A stretch of 64,000 nt of DNA. Source: Incurvaria masculella. Its lineage: Eukaryota; Arthropoda; Insecta; Lepidoptera; Incurvariidae. The notes beneath the pieces are model-generated. The model had not been told where the DNA came from and ran no database searches. It saw only the letters and a program-made list of their open reading frames with translations. Both the position numbers and the translations under genes were made by a program. This document shows, piece after piece, positions 1-8,502 of this stretch. Location: contig OX335649.1 in NCBI GenBank assembly GCA_946894095.1, positions 16,262,001-16,326,000 of the forward strand, read 5' to 3'. How positions within the stretch are numbered: the first letter of the stretch is position 1; each line of letters opens with the position of its first letter.

Positions 1-363
1 AATTACCGACGAAATTTAACATTTGATTCGTACGAAGCTAGTTGTCTGGCGCACAAGGTGATAAGCCTAGAAAAAAGAAGGAATGTCTTGGACATGATGG
101 TGCTTTTTGACATAGTACGGGGTCGAATTGATTGCGCCGAATTGCTGAACGAGTTGAGTTTGAATGTGCCTTGCCGTCGTACCCGACACATACCATTATT
201 TCACGTGCCACTTCAACGCACAAACTATGCTGAAAATAAGATATTAACGCGTATTACACGAAACTATAATCGTAAGTTCAATGAAATTGATATCTTCATC
301 CACACCAAATATACATTTCGAAAAAAAATTATTGAAGCTCTTGTGACACTTGAAGACATTTAA
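1..363 (+). CDS. LINE reverse transcriptase, C-terminal fragment
   Basis: The frame is open from the first base of the window to the stop at 363, so the true start lies upstream and the ATG at 58 is internal. The roughly 120 visible residues match the tail of Jockey-type non-LTR reverse transcriptases: a segment of the form RRxxxD..LFDIVRGRIDC, then 'VPCRRTRH', 'LQRTNYAENKI', 'RITRNYNR' and 'FRKKII'. In autonomous LINEs this region follows the palm and thumb and ends ORF2. No catalytic motif is inside the window. The following 3' UTR and A-rich tail support a 5'-cut or window-cut LINE in plus orientation. Family level (Jockey-like) is inference from the C-terminal pattern. Confidence 0.8.
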   Translation, partial: NYRRNLTFDSYEASCLAHKVISLEKRRNVLDMMVLFDIVRGRIDCAELLNELSLNVPCRRTRHIPLFHVPLQRTNYAENKILTRITRNYNRKFNEIDIFIHTKYTFRKKIIEALVTLEDI

Positions 364-682
364 GCATAAATTTAAATAATACGAAATAAGCAAAATCATT
401 CATCAATTTCATACATCTTCATTCTCATTCCACCCATATTTATATATTTACATCAAGATGATTTACACACATACATATACATACACACCCTCTCACACAC
501 CACACACACCCTCACACAATCTCTCACCATCATAGACGAATACAGTTGGAGCACAGTCTTTTTTGTACAAGAAGTGGAAATCTGTTATTGGCTTATGTTT
601 TGCATTTTTGTCATTGTATAAAAGCTATGTTAATAAAAGCTGTTGATTTTCCAAATAAATAAATAAATAAATAAATAAACTT
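364..682 (+). repeat. LINE 3' UTR and AATA tail
   Basis: Directly downstream of the reverse transcriptase stop. It contains a CA/CT-rich low-complexity stretch at about 465-525, an AATAAA-type signal near 631 and a terminal run of AAAT/AATA units at about 651-680. This is the expected 3' end of a target-primed non-LTR element, so the element's 3' border is near 680. Confidence 0.6.
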
Positions 683-834
683 GGGAGAACTTTGGGAGAG
701 TTTATCGTTTGCATTTCGGAACCTTCAGTCGAACAAGTAAATACATTACAATTTGAACTTGCATGAAAAATCAGTAGCTTCTAAAATTCCTATCAAGAGG
801 AGAAGAAGCCACAAAGTAAATGCACCGGTTTTTC

Positions 835-973
835 AATCCACGCAAAACTGTACGTTCCCTTCCCCTACTAGGATGATAAGGATAAGCCCGATTTCGAAAA
901 GATGGTCGAAGCGGCAGTGAAAAATTTGTTTGTCGTCGTATTAATCATTCATGTACAGTAAAAAAAAAACAAA
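835..973 (+). repeat. SINE-like fragment (same family as 30928)
   Basis: The words 'GTTCCCTTCCCCTACTAGG', 'ATAAGCCCG' and 'ATGGTCGAAGCGGCAGTGAAAAA' (split here by small gaps) recur in the same order in the SINE-like unit at 31080-31165. The fragment ends in an A-rich run at 959-973. Only the body is present; no tRNA-like head is seen. Confidence 0.5.
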
Positions 974-1260
974 AAAATCACACATCATCTTGTACTGACA
1001 AAGGCGATTAAGCAAATCAGCACATGGTGGAAGATACTCTAAGCCTGATTTTCACCAAGTGATGAAGGGCCTTTATTACTAAACTGCTGAGTATCTTGTT
1101 TATTCATCAAAATTGGTGCAGTGGTTTAGGCGTGAAATCGCGACAGACTGACAGAGTTACTTTCGCAATCATAATATTAGTATCGATTAGTATGGATTAA
1201 GTTATTGTGTCTTAGAAAAGCGACGCTAACACTATTATTGTTAGTAAAACAATCGACGAT

Positions 1261-1420
1261 AAATATCACGTAGACAATACAGAAAGTAGACGTCGCACGA
1301 TCGCAGTTGCTTGTCGCGAAGTGGCAGTGATGGGCTCGGGATTTCCTACTCAATGCATTGATTCAAAGCCTATTTGCTATAATATTGTCTTCCCTTGCGG
1401 AGAATATGCTGTGTCAGCGC
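1261..1420 (+). repeat. Dispersed repeat F, copy 1
   Basis: Shares ordered blocks with 3191-3345: 'GACAATACAGAAAGTAG', 'ATCGCAGT', 'TGTCGCGAAGTGG', 'CAGTGATGGGCTC', 'GGATTTCCTA' and 'CTATTTGCTAT'. Both copies lie in the same orientation about 1.9 kb apart. No coding potential; family unknown to me. Confidence 0.55.
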
Positions 1421-1682
1421 GCTGTCAGCGAGGGGTTTATAGTTGGTTAAAATGGACCATTAGTCACCTGGTGAGCATTTAGTTTGTACGCCTCAAAAGT
1501 AATTCTCCCGGTTGTTTATTTTGACTACATGATTAGCAAAATATTAAGATTAAAACAGCAACGGAAATCCAATAACTTTTTTAACCGGATTTTGTAAACA
1601 AAAAAGTTTGAAATCTAGCCATTGGCAGAAAACTACAGTTATTTCGATATACTTTCATGCTCAGACAAAGGTGCATTCTGTC

Positions 1683-1990
1683 TTTTTAGGGTTCCGTACC
1701 CAAAGGGTGAAAACGGAACCCTATTAGTAAGCCTCCGCTGTCCGTCCGTCCGTCCGTCCGTCTGTCCGTCTGTCACAGGGCTGTATCTCAGTAACCGTAA
1801 CAGGTAGACAGCTGAAATTTTCACAGAGTGTGTATTTATTTTGCCGCTATAACAACAAATAGGTAAGATTAAAAAATAATTAAATTTAAAGGGGGCTCCC
1901 ATACAAAAAACGAGTTTTTTTTTAGTTTTTTTTTACGATGGTACGGGACCCTTCGTGTGCGAGTCCGACTCGCACTTGGCCGTTTTTTTA
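1683..1990 (+). repeat. Insect repeat starting TTTTTAGGGTTCCGTACC
   Basis: Begins 'AGGGTTCCGTACCCAAAGGG', has a CCGT microsatellite at about 1739-1774, then blocks such as 'GGCTGTATCTCAGTAACCG' and 'TTGCCGCTATAACAACAAAT', and ends with 'GGTACGGGACCCTTCGTG' and a perfect 9-bp-arm palindrome at 1957-1975 (GTGCGAGTC/GACTCGCAC) before a T-run. I recognise this as a very common lepidopteran dispersed repeat. The outer blocks are inverted (AGGGTTCCGTACC versus GGTACGGGACCCT). No protein is encoded; the ORFs crossing it are chance. Confidence 0.6.
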
Positions 1991-2446
1991 TTTGGTTTAC
2001 CTCATTTAAAATAGCTAAAATACCCTGCTTGCGAAAATGTATTCCGATTCTGGGATCTCGTGATGGCGGTAGTAAGAAAGGGGGCTAGTAACCCCAAGAA
2101 GATCGCCTCCGATAGGATAATCTCATTCTTGGCGAAATTATATGCTTGAGGTGGGTTAGATGGCGAAATTACATCGGTAACCGGCCTTCATCTGTAAGTT
2201 GAATGCATCAAAGGTGATCAATTCAAGACACTTCCGAGTTTTTCTTATGTGAAGATCGAGCGAAAAGTTCGTGACACTGAACGGCCGCGCGGTTAAGTCG
2301 TGGAAATTCTTGAAAGCGTGTCCGATCGCAGCGAGTACCTAATCTATAAAAAATCCTCGTCTCAATCGTGACGGTGGCGGGCCCCTGATCTTCCGAATAG
2401 GTATTCCATGGAGATATTGTCGATCACGTCAGCAGCTGGCACGACT
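1991..2446. other. Unassigned non-coding stretch
   Basis: I see no ORF with coding character, no terminal repeats and no match to other parts of the window. Confidence 0.4.
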
Positions 2447-2638
2447 TTTAACCGACTTCAAAAAAGGAGGAGGATCTCAATTCGTCTGCATATTTTGTAT
2501 GCATGTTACTCGACATCTCCGCAAATTGTCAACCGATTTTAATTATATTTTTTTATCAGTAGGGTATATCTCAGGGATGATCCTTTCATACATTTTATGA
2601 AATAATATTACTACTCTTAGTGATTGAAGTCGGTTAAA
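2447..2638 (+). mobile_element. MITE family C, copy 1
   Basis: Starts TTTAACCGACTTCAAAAAAG and ends GAAGTCGGTTAAA, giving about 13 bp of terminal inverted repeat (TIR) around a ~190-bp non-coding body that includes 'CTCAATTCGTCTG'. Related copies are at 57899-58042 and 59251-59470. Confidence 0.6.
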
Positions 2639-2689
2639 TGTATTCTAAAACGGTTTTGATATCTTCCATTCGCCGATTCGTTGGGTCGC

Positions 2690-2840
2690 ACCGCACCGGG
2701 TCTGCAGCGAGACAAGTGAAGGGGGATGCGGGCAGGGTGCACGGTGGGGCGGGGGGGAGGGGGGTGTCAGATGCGAGTGCGCCGGATTCCTGCGCCCGAC
2801 GTCTCCGGAATGTGGCCCCGGCTATCTGCCGCCGCCATAA
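2690..2840. other. GC-rich island
   Basis: Strongly GC-rich with a G-run at about 2743-2764 in AT-rich surroundings. It could be a promoter-associated CpG island or conserved exon edge, but I see no start codon context or splice pair that would decide it. Confidence 0.3.
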
Positions 2841-2984
2841 GAGAATTTCTCACGTGTATACAAATTATTTCAATGCTTGGATCTATTGTTTTCGGTACCG
2901 AACCTTGAACTCAAGTCTGCCCTTATGCATGTCTCTAGGAACAACGTTGTTTACTTGTTCGATTCAGTAGTTCGTTTACCTTAA

Positions 2985-3124
2985 TTACCCCTGTTTTCAC
3001 CACCTCCAGTTACCTGAAATGCGATAGTTAACTTTCGGCTACATTGCATATTTGTATGATGTAACCGAAATATAACTTTGGGATTTTTGTAGCTGGAGGT
3101 GGTGGAACCGGGCGTTAAAGGTAA
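2985..3124. mobile_element. MITE family E, copy 1
   Basis: A 140-bp unit with imperfect inverted ends: left TTACCCCTGTTTTCACCACC and right 'GGTGGTGGAACCGGG...AGGTAA', sharing the inverted core CCACCTCCAG(T/C)TAC. The left third recurs at 59997. Confidence 0.55.
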
Positions 3125-3190
3125 CTATCAGTGGTCACGTTATGGCCGAGGTTATGGCATGATGGAAGATTGAAAACCAATAAAAGTGGT

Positions 3191-3345
3191 GTAAATGTCA
3201 CGTTGACAATACAGAAAGTAGGCGTGAGTGCGGATCGCAGTGGCGTGTCGCGAAGTGGAGCCGCGATGCAACTGGGCAGTGATGGGCTCTGGATTTCCTA
3301 TTCAATGGCTATTTGCTATGCTATTTCCGCCGCAATCATATAAAC
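3191..3345 (+). repeat. Dispersed repeat F, copy 2
   Basis: Second copy of the unit at 1261-1420, same orientation, with a short extra piece ('GCCGCGATGCAACTGG') inside. Similarity stops near 'ATTTCCGCCGCAATC'. Confidence 0.55.
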
Positions 3346-3948
3346 AATCGAGGGCGCAACCGTTGTTGGGTCCTAGGTAAAATCAACCGGTTGAAGGAAA
3401 AGTATTTTAGGAAAAGATGAACGGTCAAAATTCTTTATACTTTGGCAAAAAAATATAGGGCTGACTACACATTCAAACATTATTCAGACCTTCTAATATT
3501 TACTGTGTAAATTAGGCGGGTTTTATATATATTTTTCCTTTTAACCGGAAATGTATCCTTTAATCTTTGGTTGGTCCTGTAAGGTCCACGTCTTAGTGGA
3601 GAAGAACAAACATTTTCATGAAACATTGCCATGAACACGCATAAAAGTAGCTGAAAATTACTGAACGGAATTAGAATTGAGACTTTATCTAATCGGGAAG
3701 AAAACTCCTTTTATGTCACGACAGGTGGCGTCTAAGCGAGCTCACCTAAAGGATCTGACAAACCCGTCAGATACCATACAAAATAAAACAGAATACATTT
3801 TGTAATTACATTTACCCAATCTTTGTATATTGAAATGACTAAATTTTCTCCATGTCATTGCTAAAATAAAATGCTCTAACTTGCTAATCAAAAGAAGACT
3901 TGAGAAAGAAAATATCACTAAAACATAACCGGGAAAATTTCGTTTCAT
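3346..3948. other. Unassigned non-coding stretch
   Basis: AT-rich, no convincing ORF or repeat boundary. The minus-strand 68-aa ORF here has no recognisable domain. Confidence 0.4.
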
Positions 3949-4030
3949 ACTTTGTGGTCGTCAATGACATTTAAATATGTTTCAAGACAAAAAAAAACTC
4001 TTTTTCACTAACCCTTACTCTAACTACAAC
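3949..4030 (+). repeat. Dispersed repeat G, copy 1
   Basis: 'TTTCATACTTTGTG.TGGTCAATGACATTT' style blocks followed by 'CTCTTTTTC' and 'CCTTACTCTAACT' recur at 46596-46690. No known family. Confidence 0.4.
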
Positions 4031-4113
4031 TCTTATGGACTGCTAACTTGAATTTTAAAACTTAAAAAAAAAAATTTAATTAAATTGTTTCTGCATAATT
4101 ATGGAGGTAATGA

Positions 4114-4404
4114 CAACATTTACACATGAAACGGATGGGTTTCGGTCGCCACTGCCGTCCTTTCTTACTCTATGCGCTCAAAGGACGAAGCGGATCGGAT
4201 GTTCTGCATCTCCGAGGAACCATTCCGCACAACGGCGCCGGCCAATTGGCTTGGCTCCCATTCGAAGACTCGCCATTTCACAACCTCGTTCACAACGCTT
4301 CGTCCGACATGGAGGCACGTGACGCTGCCAGTATGGACGAAACGTCTGTCGCAAGTCTGGCCCTGTGTTCATTCGTGGAAGCTATGCTCTCCATACAGAT
4401 GTAA
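4114..4404 (+). CDS. Weak exon candidate, unknown protein
   Basis: An open frame of 97 codons (ATG at 4126) in AT-rich flanks with protein-like composition, for example 'FGRHCRPFLLYALKGRSG', 'LRGTIPHNGAGQLAWLPF' and 'DETSVASLALCSFVEAML'. No signal peptide, domain or family is recognised. The pyrimidine-rich stretch ending at CAAAG (about 4187) could be a splice acceptor. Everything from 4303 onward lies in the inverted repeat and recurs at 18135-18236 in opposite orientation. It may be an exon captured by the inverted duplication, or simply chance. Confidence 0.2.
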   Translation, partial: QHLHMKRMGFGRHCRPFLLYALKGRSGSDVLHLRGTIPHNGAGQLAWLPFEDSPFHNLVHNASSDMEARDAASMDETSVASLALCSFVEAMLSIQM

Positions 4405-5412
4405 TTTGGAAATCGTTTTAAAACCACTGTGCCTGTTTAGTGGATTTTTCATCGAACATCAGTCAGGTCAGGATCAATATCTCCGTACTACAAATTCTTG
4501 TGTATTTTAAAGAAACCAAACTCTGTCATACGAAGGGTCAGTCAATCGAGCAAAAAGTTGTACACCAAGATTACCAGTAGTCAATATTAGCAGGATTACC
4601 TTGTGATTTCTAGATTTGCGAGGGTTCTTAAAGGACTATCAAATATTCTTGGTGATTTCCATGATTCTTGAAGGACTACCAAAGATTCTTAAGGGATAAC
4701 CAAAAATTCCTAAGGGTTTACAAAAGATTCGTAGGATTACCAAACATTCTGGGATTTCGTAAGATTACTACTTAGGAGTAAATCCAAAAACGATTTAAAT
4801 TCGTTTCGTTTTAGCGGGGATTTGGAATAGGACAATAAAGGTCATGCAGAGGGTGGTCTTCCAGAATAAAACGTATGCTTCCAAATCGACTGGAATACTG
4901 CAAATATTTTTCGAATGAGCGAATGTATCCTTGAATACTCAAAAAAAACGAATAAGCAAAAGAAAGCTCATACTGAGGATTGCAATTCACTCAAATTCAT
5001 GATACCGCGTCGGTAAGCCGACTTTTCAAAATATTGTCGGGACTAATTTCTTCCAGTATCCCTGGTTGTTCCCATACCACATCGTGAATGTCACCGTATT
5101 AAGTAACGAAGCGTTTTGAGACGTCCTGATTATGAAAAATTATATATTTTTAAATCATTTTATAGAAATCTAATGTTTGAGTCATACCCGTTGTTGATTC
5201 GTTGAAACGATTTGTTTTGTACCCATCTGATTTGATTATGATTCGTCGTCAATATTGACGAGGAATGTCATCTCAACCGAGTATGTTTCAACGTTTCGTT
5301 GCAAAAGGTCAACGAAACTAATTAGTGTGATCCAGCTATTAGATAACAAAATGTCACGGGCGCATTACGGTACCTTGATAGTCAAGTCAGTTCGGTTGTT
5401 TGAAATCTGACG
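4303..5412 (+). repeat. Left arm of giant inverted repeat
   Basis: Reverse complement of 5635-6446 plus 18002-18236. The outer 235 bp (4303-4537) match 18002-18236 without length change. The inner part (4533-5412) matches 5635-6446 with small substitutions, plus a ~65-70-bp stretch near 5160-5235 that the other arm lacks. The AAGGG at 4533-4537 is the unoccupied copy of the CCCTT target hit by the LTR element in the other arm. A diverged single copy of the inner sequence is at 23313-23560, so part of the arm is itself a dispersed repeat. Confidence 0.9.
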
Positions 5413-5634
5413 TTTGTTTAATGTTCATATTTCCATGCCACTTGCATGTCACAACGTTTCTACAATGTCCTTTTTTTTGCAGTGGAAAGAAAACACACAC
5501 AGCAGGTTTTTTTTATATTTTTCATATCAAACATTTTGCATATCATTGACAAAATAGAGGATAATATTATGATTTCGGTTCCAGACAGGTTCGGTTAGAT
5601 GTATCTCTCTCTGATTTCACGTCACGATTCTGTA
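5413..5634. other. Loop of the giant inverted repeat
   Basis: 222 bp of single-copy AT-rich sequence between the arms. No ORF of note. Confidence 0.8.
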
Positions 5635-6446
5635 CGTCAGATTTCAAACAACCGAACTGACTTGACTATCAAGGTACCGTAATGCGCCCGTGACATTTTG
5701 TTATCTAATAGCTGGATCACACTAATTAGTTTCGTTGACCTTTTGTAACGAAACGTTGAAACATACTCGGTTGAGATGACATTCCTCGTCAATATTGACG
5801 ACGAATCATAATCAAGTGATTAAAAAATATATAATTTTTCATAATCAGGACGTCTCAAAACGCTTCGTTACTTAATACGGTGACATTCACGATGTGGTAT
5901 GGGAACAACCAGGGATACTGGAAGAAATTAGTCCCGACAATATTTTGAGAAGTCGGCTTACCGGCCCGTAGGTAGGTATCATGAATTTGAGTGAATTGCA
6001 ATCCTCAGCATGAGCTTTCTTTTGCTTATTCGATTTTTTTTGAGTATTCAAGGATACATTCGCTCATTCGAAAAATATTTGCAGTATTCCAGTCGATTTG
6101 GAAGCACACGTTTTATTCTGGAAGACCACCCTCTGCATGACCTTTTTTGTACTATTCCAAATCCCCGCTAAAACGAAACGAATTTAAATCGTTTTTGGAT
6201 TTACTCCTTAGTAATCTTACGAAATCCCAGAATGTTTGGTAATCCTACGAATCTTTTGTAAACCCTTAGGAATTTTTGGTTATCCCTTAAGAATCTTTGG
6301 TAGTCCTTCAAGAATCATGGAAATCACCAAGAATATTTGGTAGTCCTTTAGGAACCCTCGTAAATCTAGAAATCACAAGGTAATCCTGCTAATATTGACT
6401 ACTGGTAATCTTGGTGTACAACTTTTTGCTCGATTGACTGACCCTT
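5635..6446 (-). repeat. Right arm of giant inverted repeat, inner part
   Basis: Begins CGTCAGATTTCAAAC, the complement of the left-arm end at 5412, and runs to the CCCTT target at 6442-6446. The arm is then interrupted by the LTR element and resumes at 18002. Confidence 0.9.
6442..6446 (+). repeat. Target-site duplication CCCTT, left
   Basis: CCCTT directly abuts the first LTR base and is repeated at 18002-18006 after the last LTR. Five-base duplications are usual for BEL/Pao integration. Confidence 0.85.
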
Positions 6447-8433
6447 TGTTGGCGACGCGATCATAAAACTCTAAAGTAGACATTTCTTGTGAATACAAAA
6501 TTGTATAGAATAGTACTGCAGGTGTTCATTTGTAAAGTGTTTGTATCTAGCTGCCGTACCGTTCATATTGAATAGTGCTGCACGTGTTTGGTTGCTAGTA
6601 TTTGATCCCTGCCGCCGTGCCTTAAGATAGTAATTGTTTAGAGTATTTTAGAGGTAAAATATTTCCTCGATTCCCCGTAAAGTTCGTGCACCTGAGGGCT
6701 GTAAACGCGGCACGCTGTAAAGTCACCATTGTATGCCCACCTGCGCGTCCGCCTTATGCGGCGCGGCAGTTATCTAAAGGTTGTTTCAGGGAATATTTGG
6801 CAGGGCATAGTTTCACGTAGCTGACCGCAATAAACCTATTGTGCGTCGGCTCGGTGCGGCGAGCCGTCTTGGAAAGAATTTTATAGCATGCAGGTGCGCG
6901 TTTCATAGTAACCATGTGAATTTACTTAGGTATGTTTATAGGTAGCATTTTGGAAATACCTAAGTAAATGTCTCATATGTACACACATGTAATATAGATT
7001 TATAGTAAGTATTGAGTAACATATTATTTTATGCACACAGAAATAGCTTTTAGGGGTGTGCATACAAACCAATATGCTATTATAAAGTGTGTCATTGCAT
7101 ATCATTATTATATGGAAAGATTCGAAAGTATAAAGTATATCTATTTTTATGAACATTACTTGTATTTAGAGTACACATTTAAAGATATTATAGAGAGTTC
7201 TGTTTTGCATATCATACTTTGAGGAAAGCTTAGAAAGTGTAAAGTACGTATAATGGAAATATATAGTGTATATAAAATAGACATTCCTAATATTTTAAGA
7301 CTTATTAATAGCATGAAGGTTTTTAGAGCTTAAGTATCATTTGATAGCTGTTTTAAGTGATTTGTGTATTTAATATGTATAGAGGATGTTTGCATAATTA
7401 TAGAAGTGCATTTTGTTTATATAAATACCTATATTGAAAGACGTTTGCAAAGCATTAGGATTTTAAAGTAATGTTTCTCTGGTAGCAATCCAAGATAAAT
7501 ATATAGGAAAGTATCGTTTAAAGGATTGTGTGCGTTATAAGTTTTCTATCAAGTTATATGACATTATTTGATATCATATGTGAAATCCTATTTTAAAGTA
7601 TATATAACCATTGTGTTATTATTTAGTTTAAAAGTATGACTTTACAGCTTTAGGACAAATATATGAATGTTAGAAAGTTAATTATGTATACGTTGTATAG
7701 TACATGTGCAAAATGATGTATATTGTTTTTGTATGTGTATTATATTTTCTTATAATATGCGATATTAATAAAGATTTGACTCCGAGAAATACTCTCGGCC
7801 GATTGTTGTCTGTTCGCCTTCCCTTCTGCCCCGCACCGCAGACCGCACCTAAACTTGTAGAGTCAGGTATAAATAAGGGTCCCTGACACAATAGGGCCAG
7901 ATCGTACTGGCGCTCCGACTAAACGGGTCGGAGACGCTGCCTTATATAGTTCGCTTCTCTACGCCAACCAAGTGGGTTCGGCAGAGTTTCAAAGTTGAAA
8001 GTTTACATAGTTTTTATAGTTTAAAGTTTCATAGTTTATTTAAAGTTTATAGTGGCCTTCCGCCTTACGAGTTTAGACTCCGACCAGTCAGGTCAAGTCT
8101 GTTGACTTTGAAGTGCGGTGCTCGTGGTGCGATTGCGGTACATGCGGTGCAGAAGTTAAGGCGTGCTGGCGGCAACCTGGTCGGGGGTACAGCTCGGCTC
8201 TACATCCAGACGCTTGTGGTTTAATTTCAAGTCACAAAGCGCTCCGGTGCCCTGGGGAGGTTCCGTAGCCGGGTGCATCACTCGGCGGCTCGGTAGGTCC
8301 CGACGCTGAGTCGGTCCTCGCCAAGGAGGGAGCGGAGTATCGTCGGAGCTGTACTTACGTAGCGAAGAGCAGCCAGCCGTTCGGGTTCCGCGTGTCACCC
8401 GGGAACCGAACGCTCGCTGGCCGGTCGCTATCA
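6447..8433 (+). repeat. LTR 1 of the tandem BEL/Pao element
   Basis: 1,987 bp, starts TGTTGGCGACG and ends GTCGCTATCA (TG...CA). The end is fixed by the third LTR, which stops exactly there before CCCTT. It is unusually long. It contains a perfect 13-bp stem (6921-6933 with 6956-6968), an AATAAA at 7767-7772 and a TATA-like box. The ORFs inside it are shared by all three LTRs but show no domain, and I do not call them genes. Confidence 0.9.
7868..7875 (+). promoter_or_regulatory. TATA box of LTR (TATAAATA)
   Basis: TATAAATA lies within a GTCAGG...CCTGAC inverted repeat and is followed by GC-richer sequence suitable for R/U5, with the gag start about 630 bp downstream. The same box is at 12652 and 17436 in the other LTRs. 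Start site not determinable by eye. Confidence 0.5.
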
Positions 8434-8434
8434 A

Positions 8435-8452
8435 TGGTCCTTCGAGCCGGAT
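8435..8452 (+). other. Primer binding site, tRNA-Tyr type
   Basis: TGGTCCTTCGAGCCGGAT begins one base after the LTR and is complementary to the 3' end of insect tRNA-Tyr as I know it (...ATCCGGCTCGAAGGA plus CCA). It primes minus-strand DNA synthesis. The second copy is at 13219-13236. The last LTR lacks one because flanking DNA begins immediately. Confidence 0.8.
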
Positions 8453-8502
8453 GGTACGTCGCATCTACAACGCATGCATCGAGGTGAAGTTACCGCAGCA
8501 CC

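Noticed and set aside
1639..1902. ORFs over the CCGT microsatellite (repeated Val-Cys-Pro-Ser-type codons)
   Set aside because: Product of a simple repeat within a known non-coding dispersed repeat.
6926..7156. ORFs inside the 1,987-bp LTR (for example 6926-7156, 7682-7891, 8156-8464), each repeated three times
   Set aside because: Their repetition only reflects the three LTR copies; opposite-strand frames are equally long, composition is LTR-like and no domain is visible.
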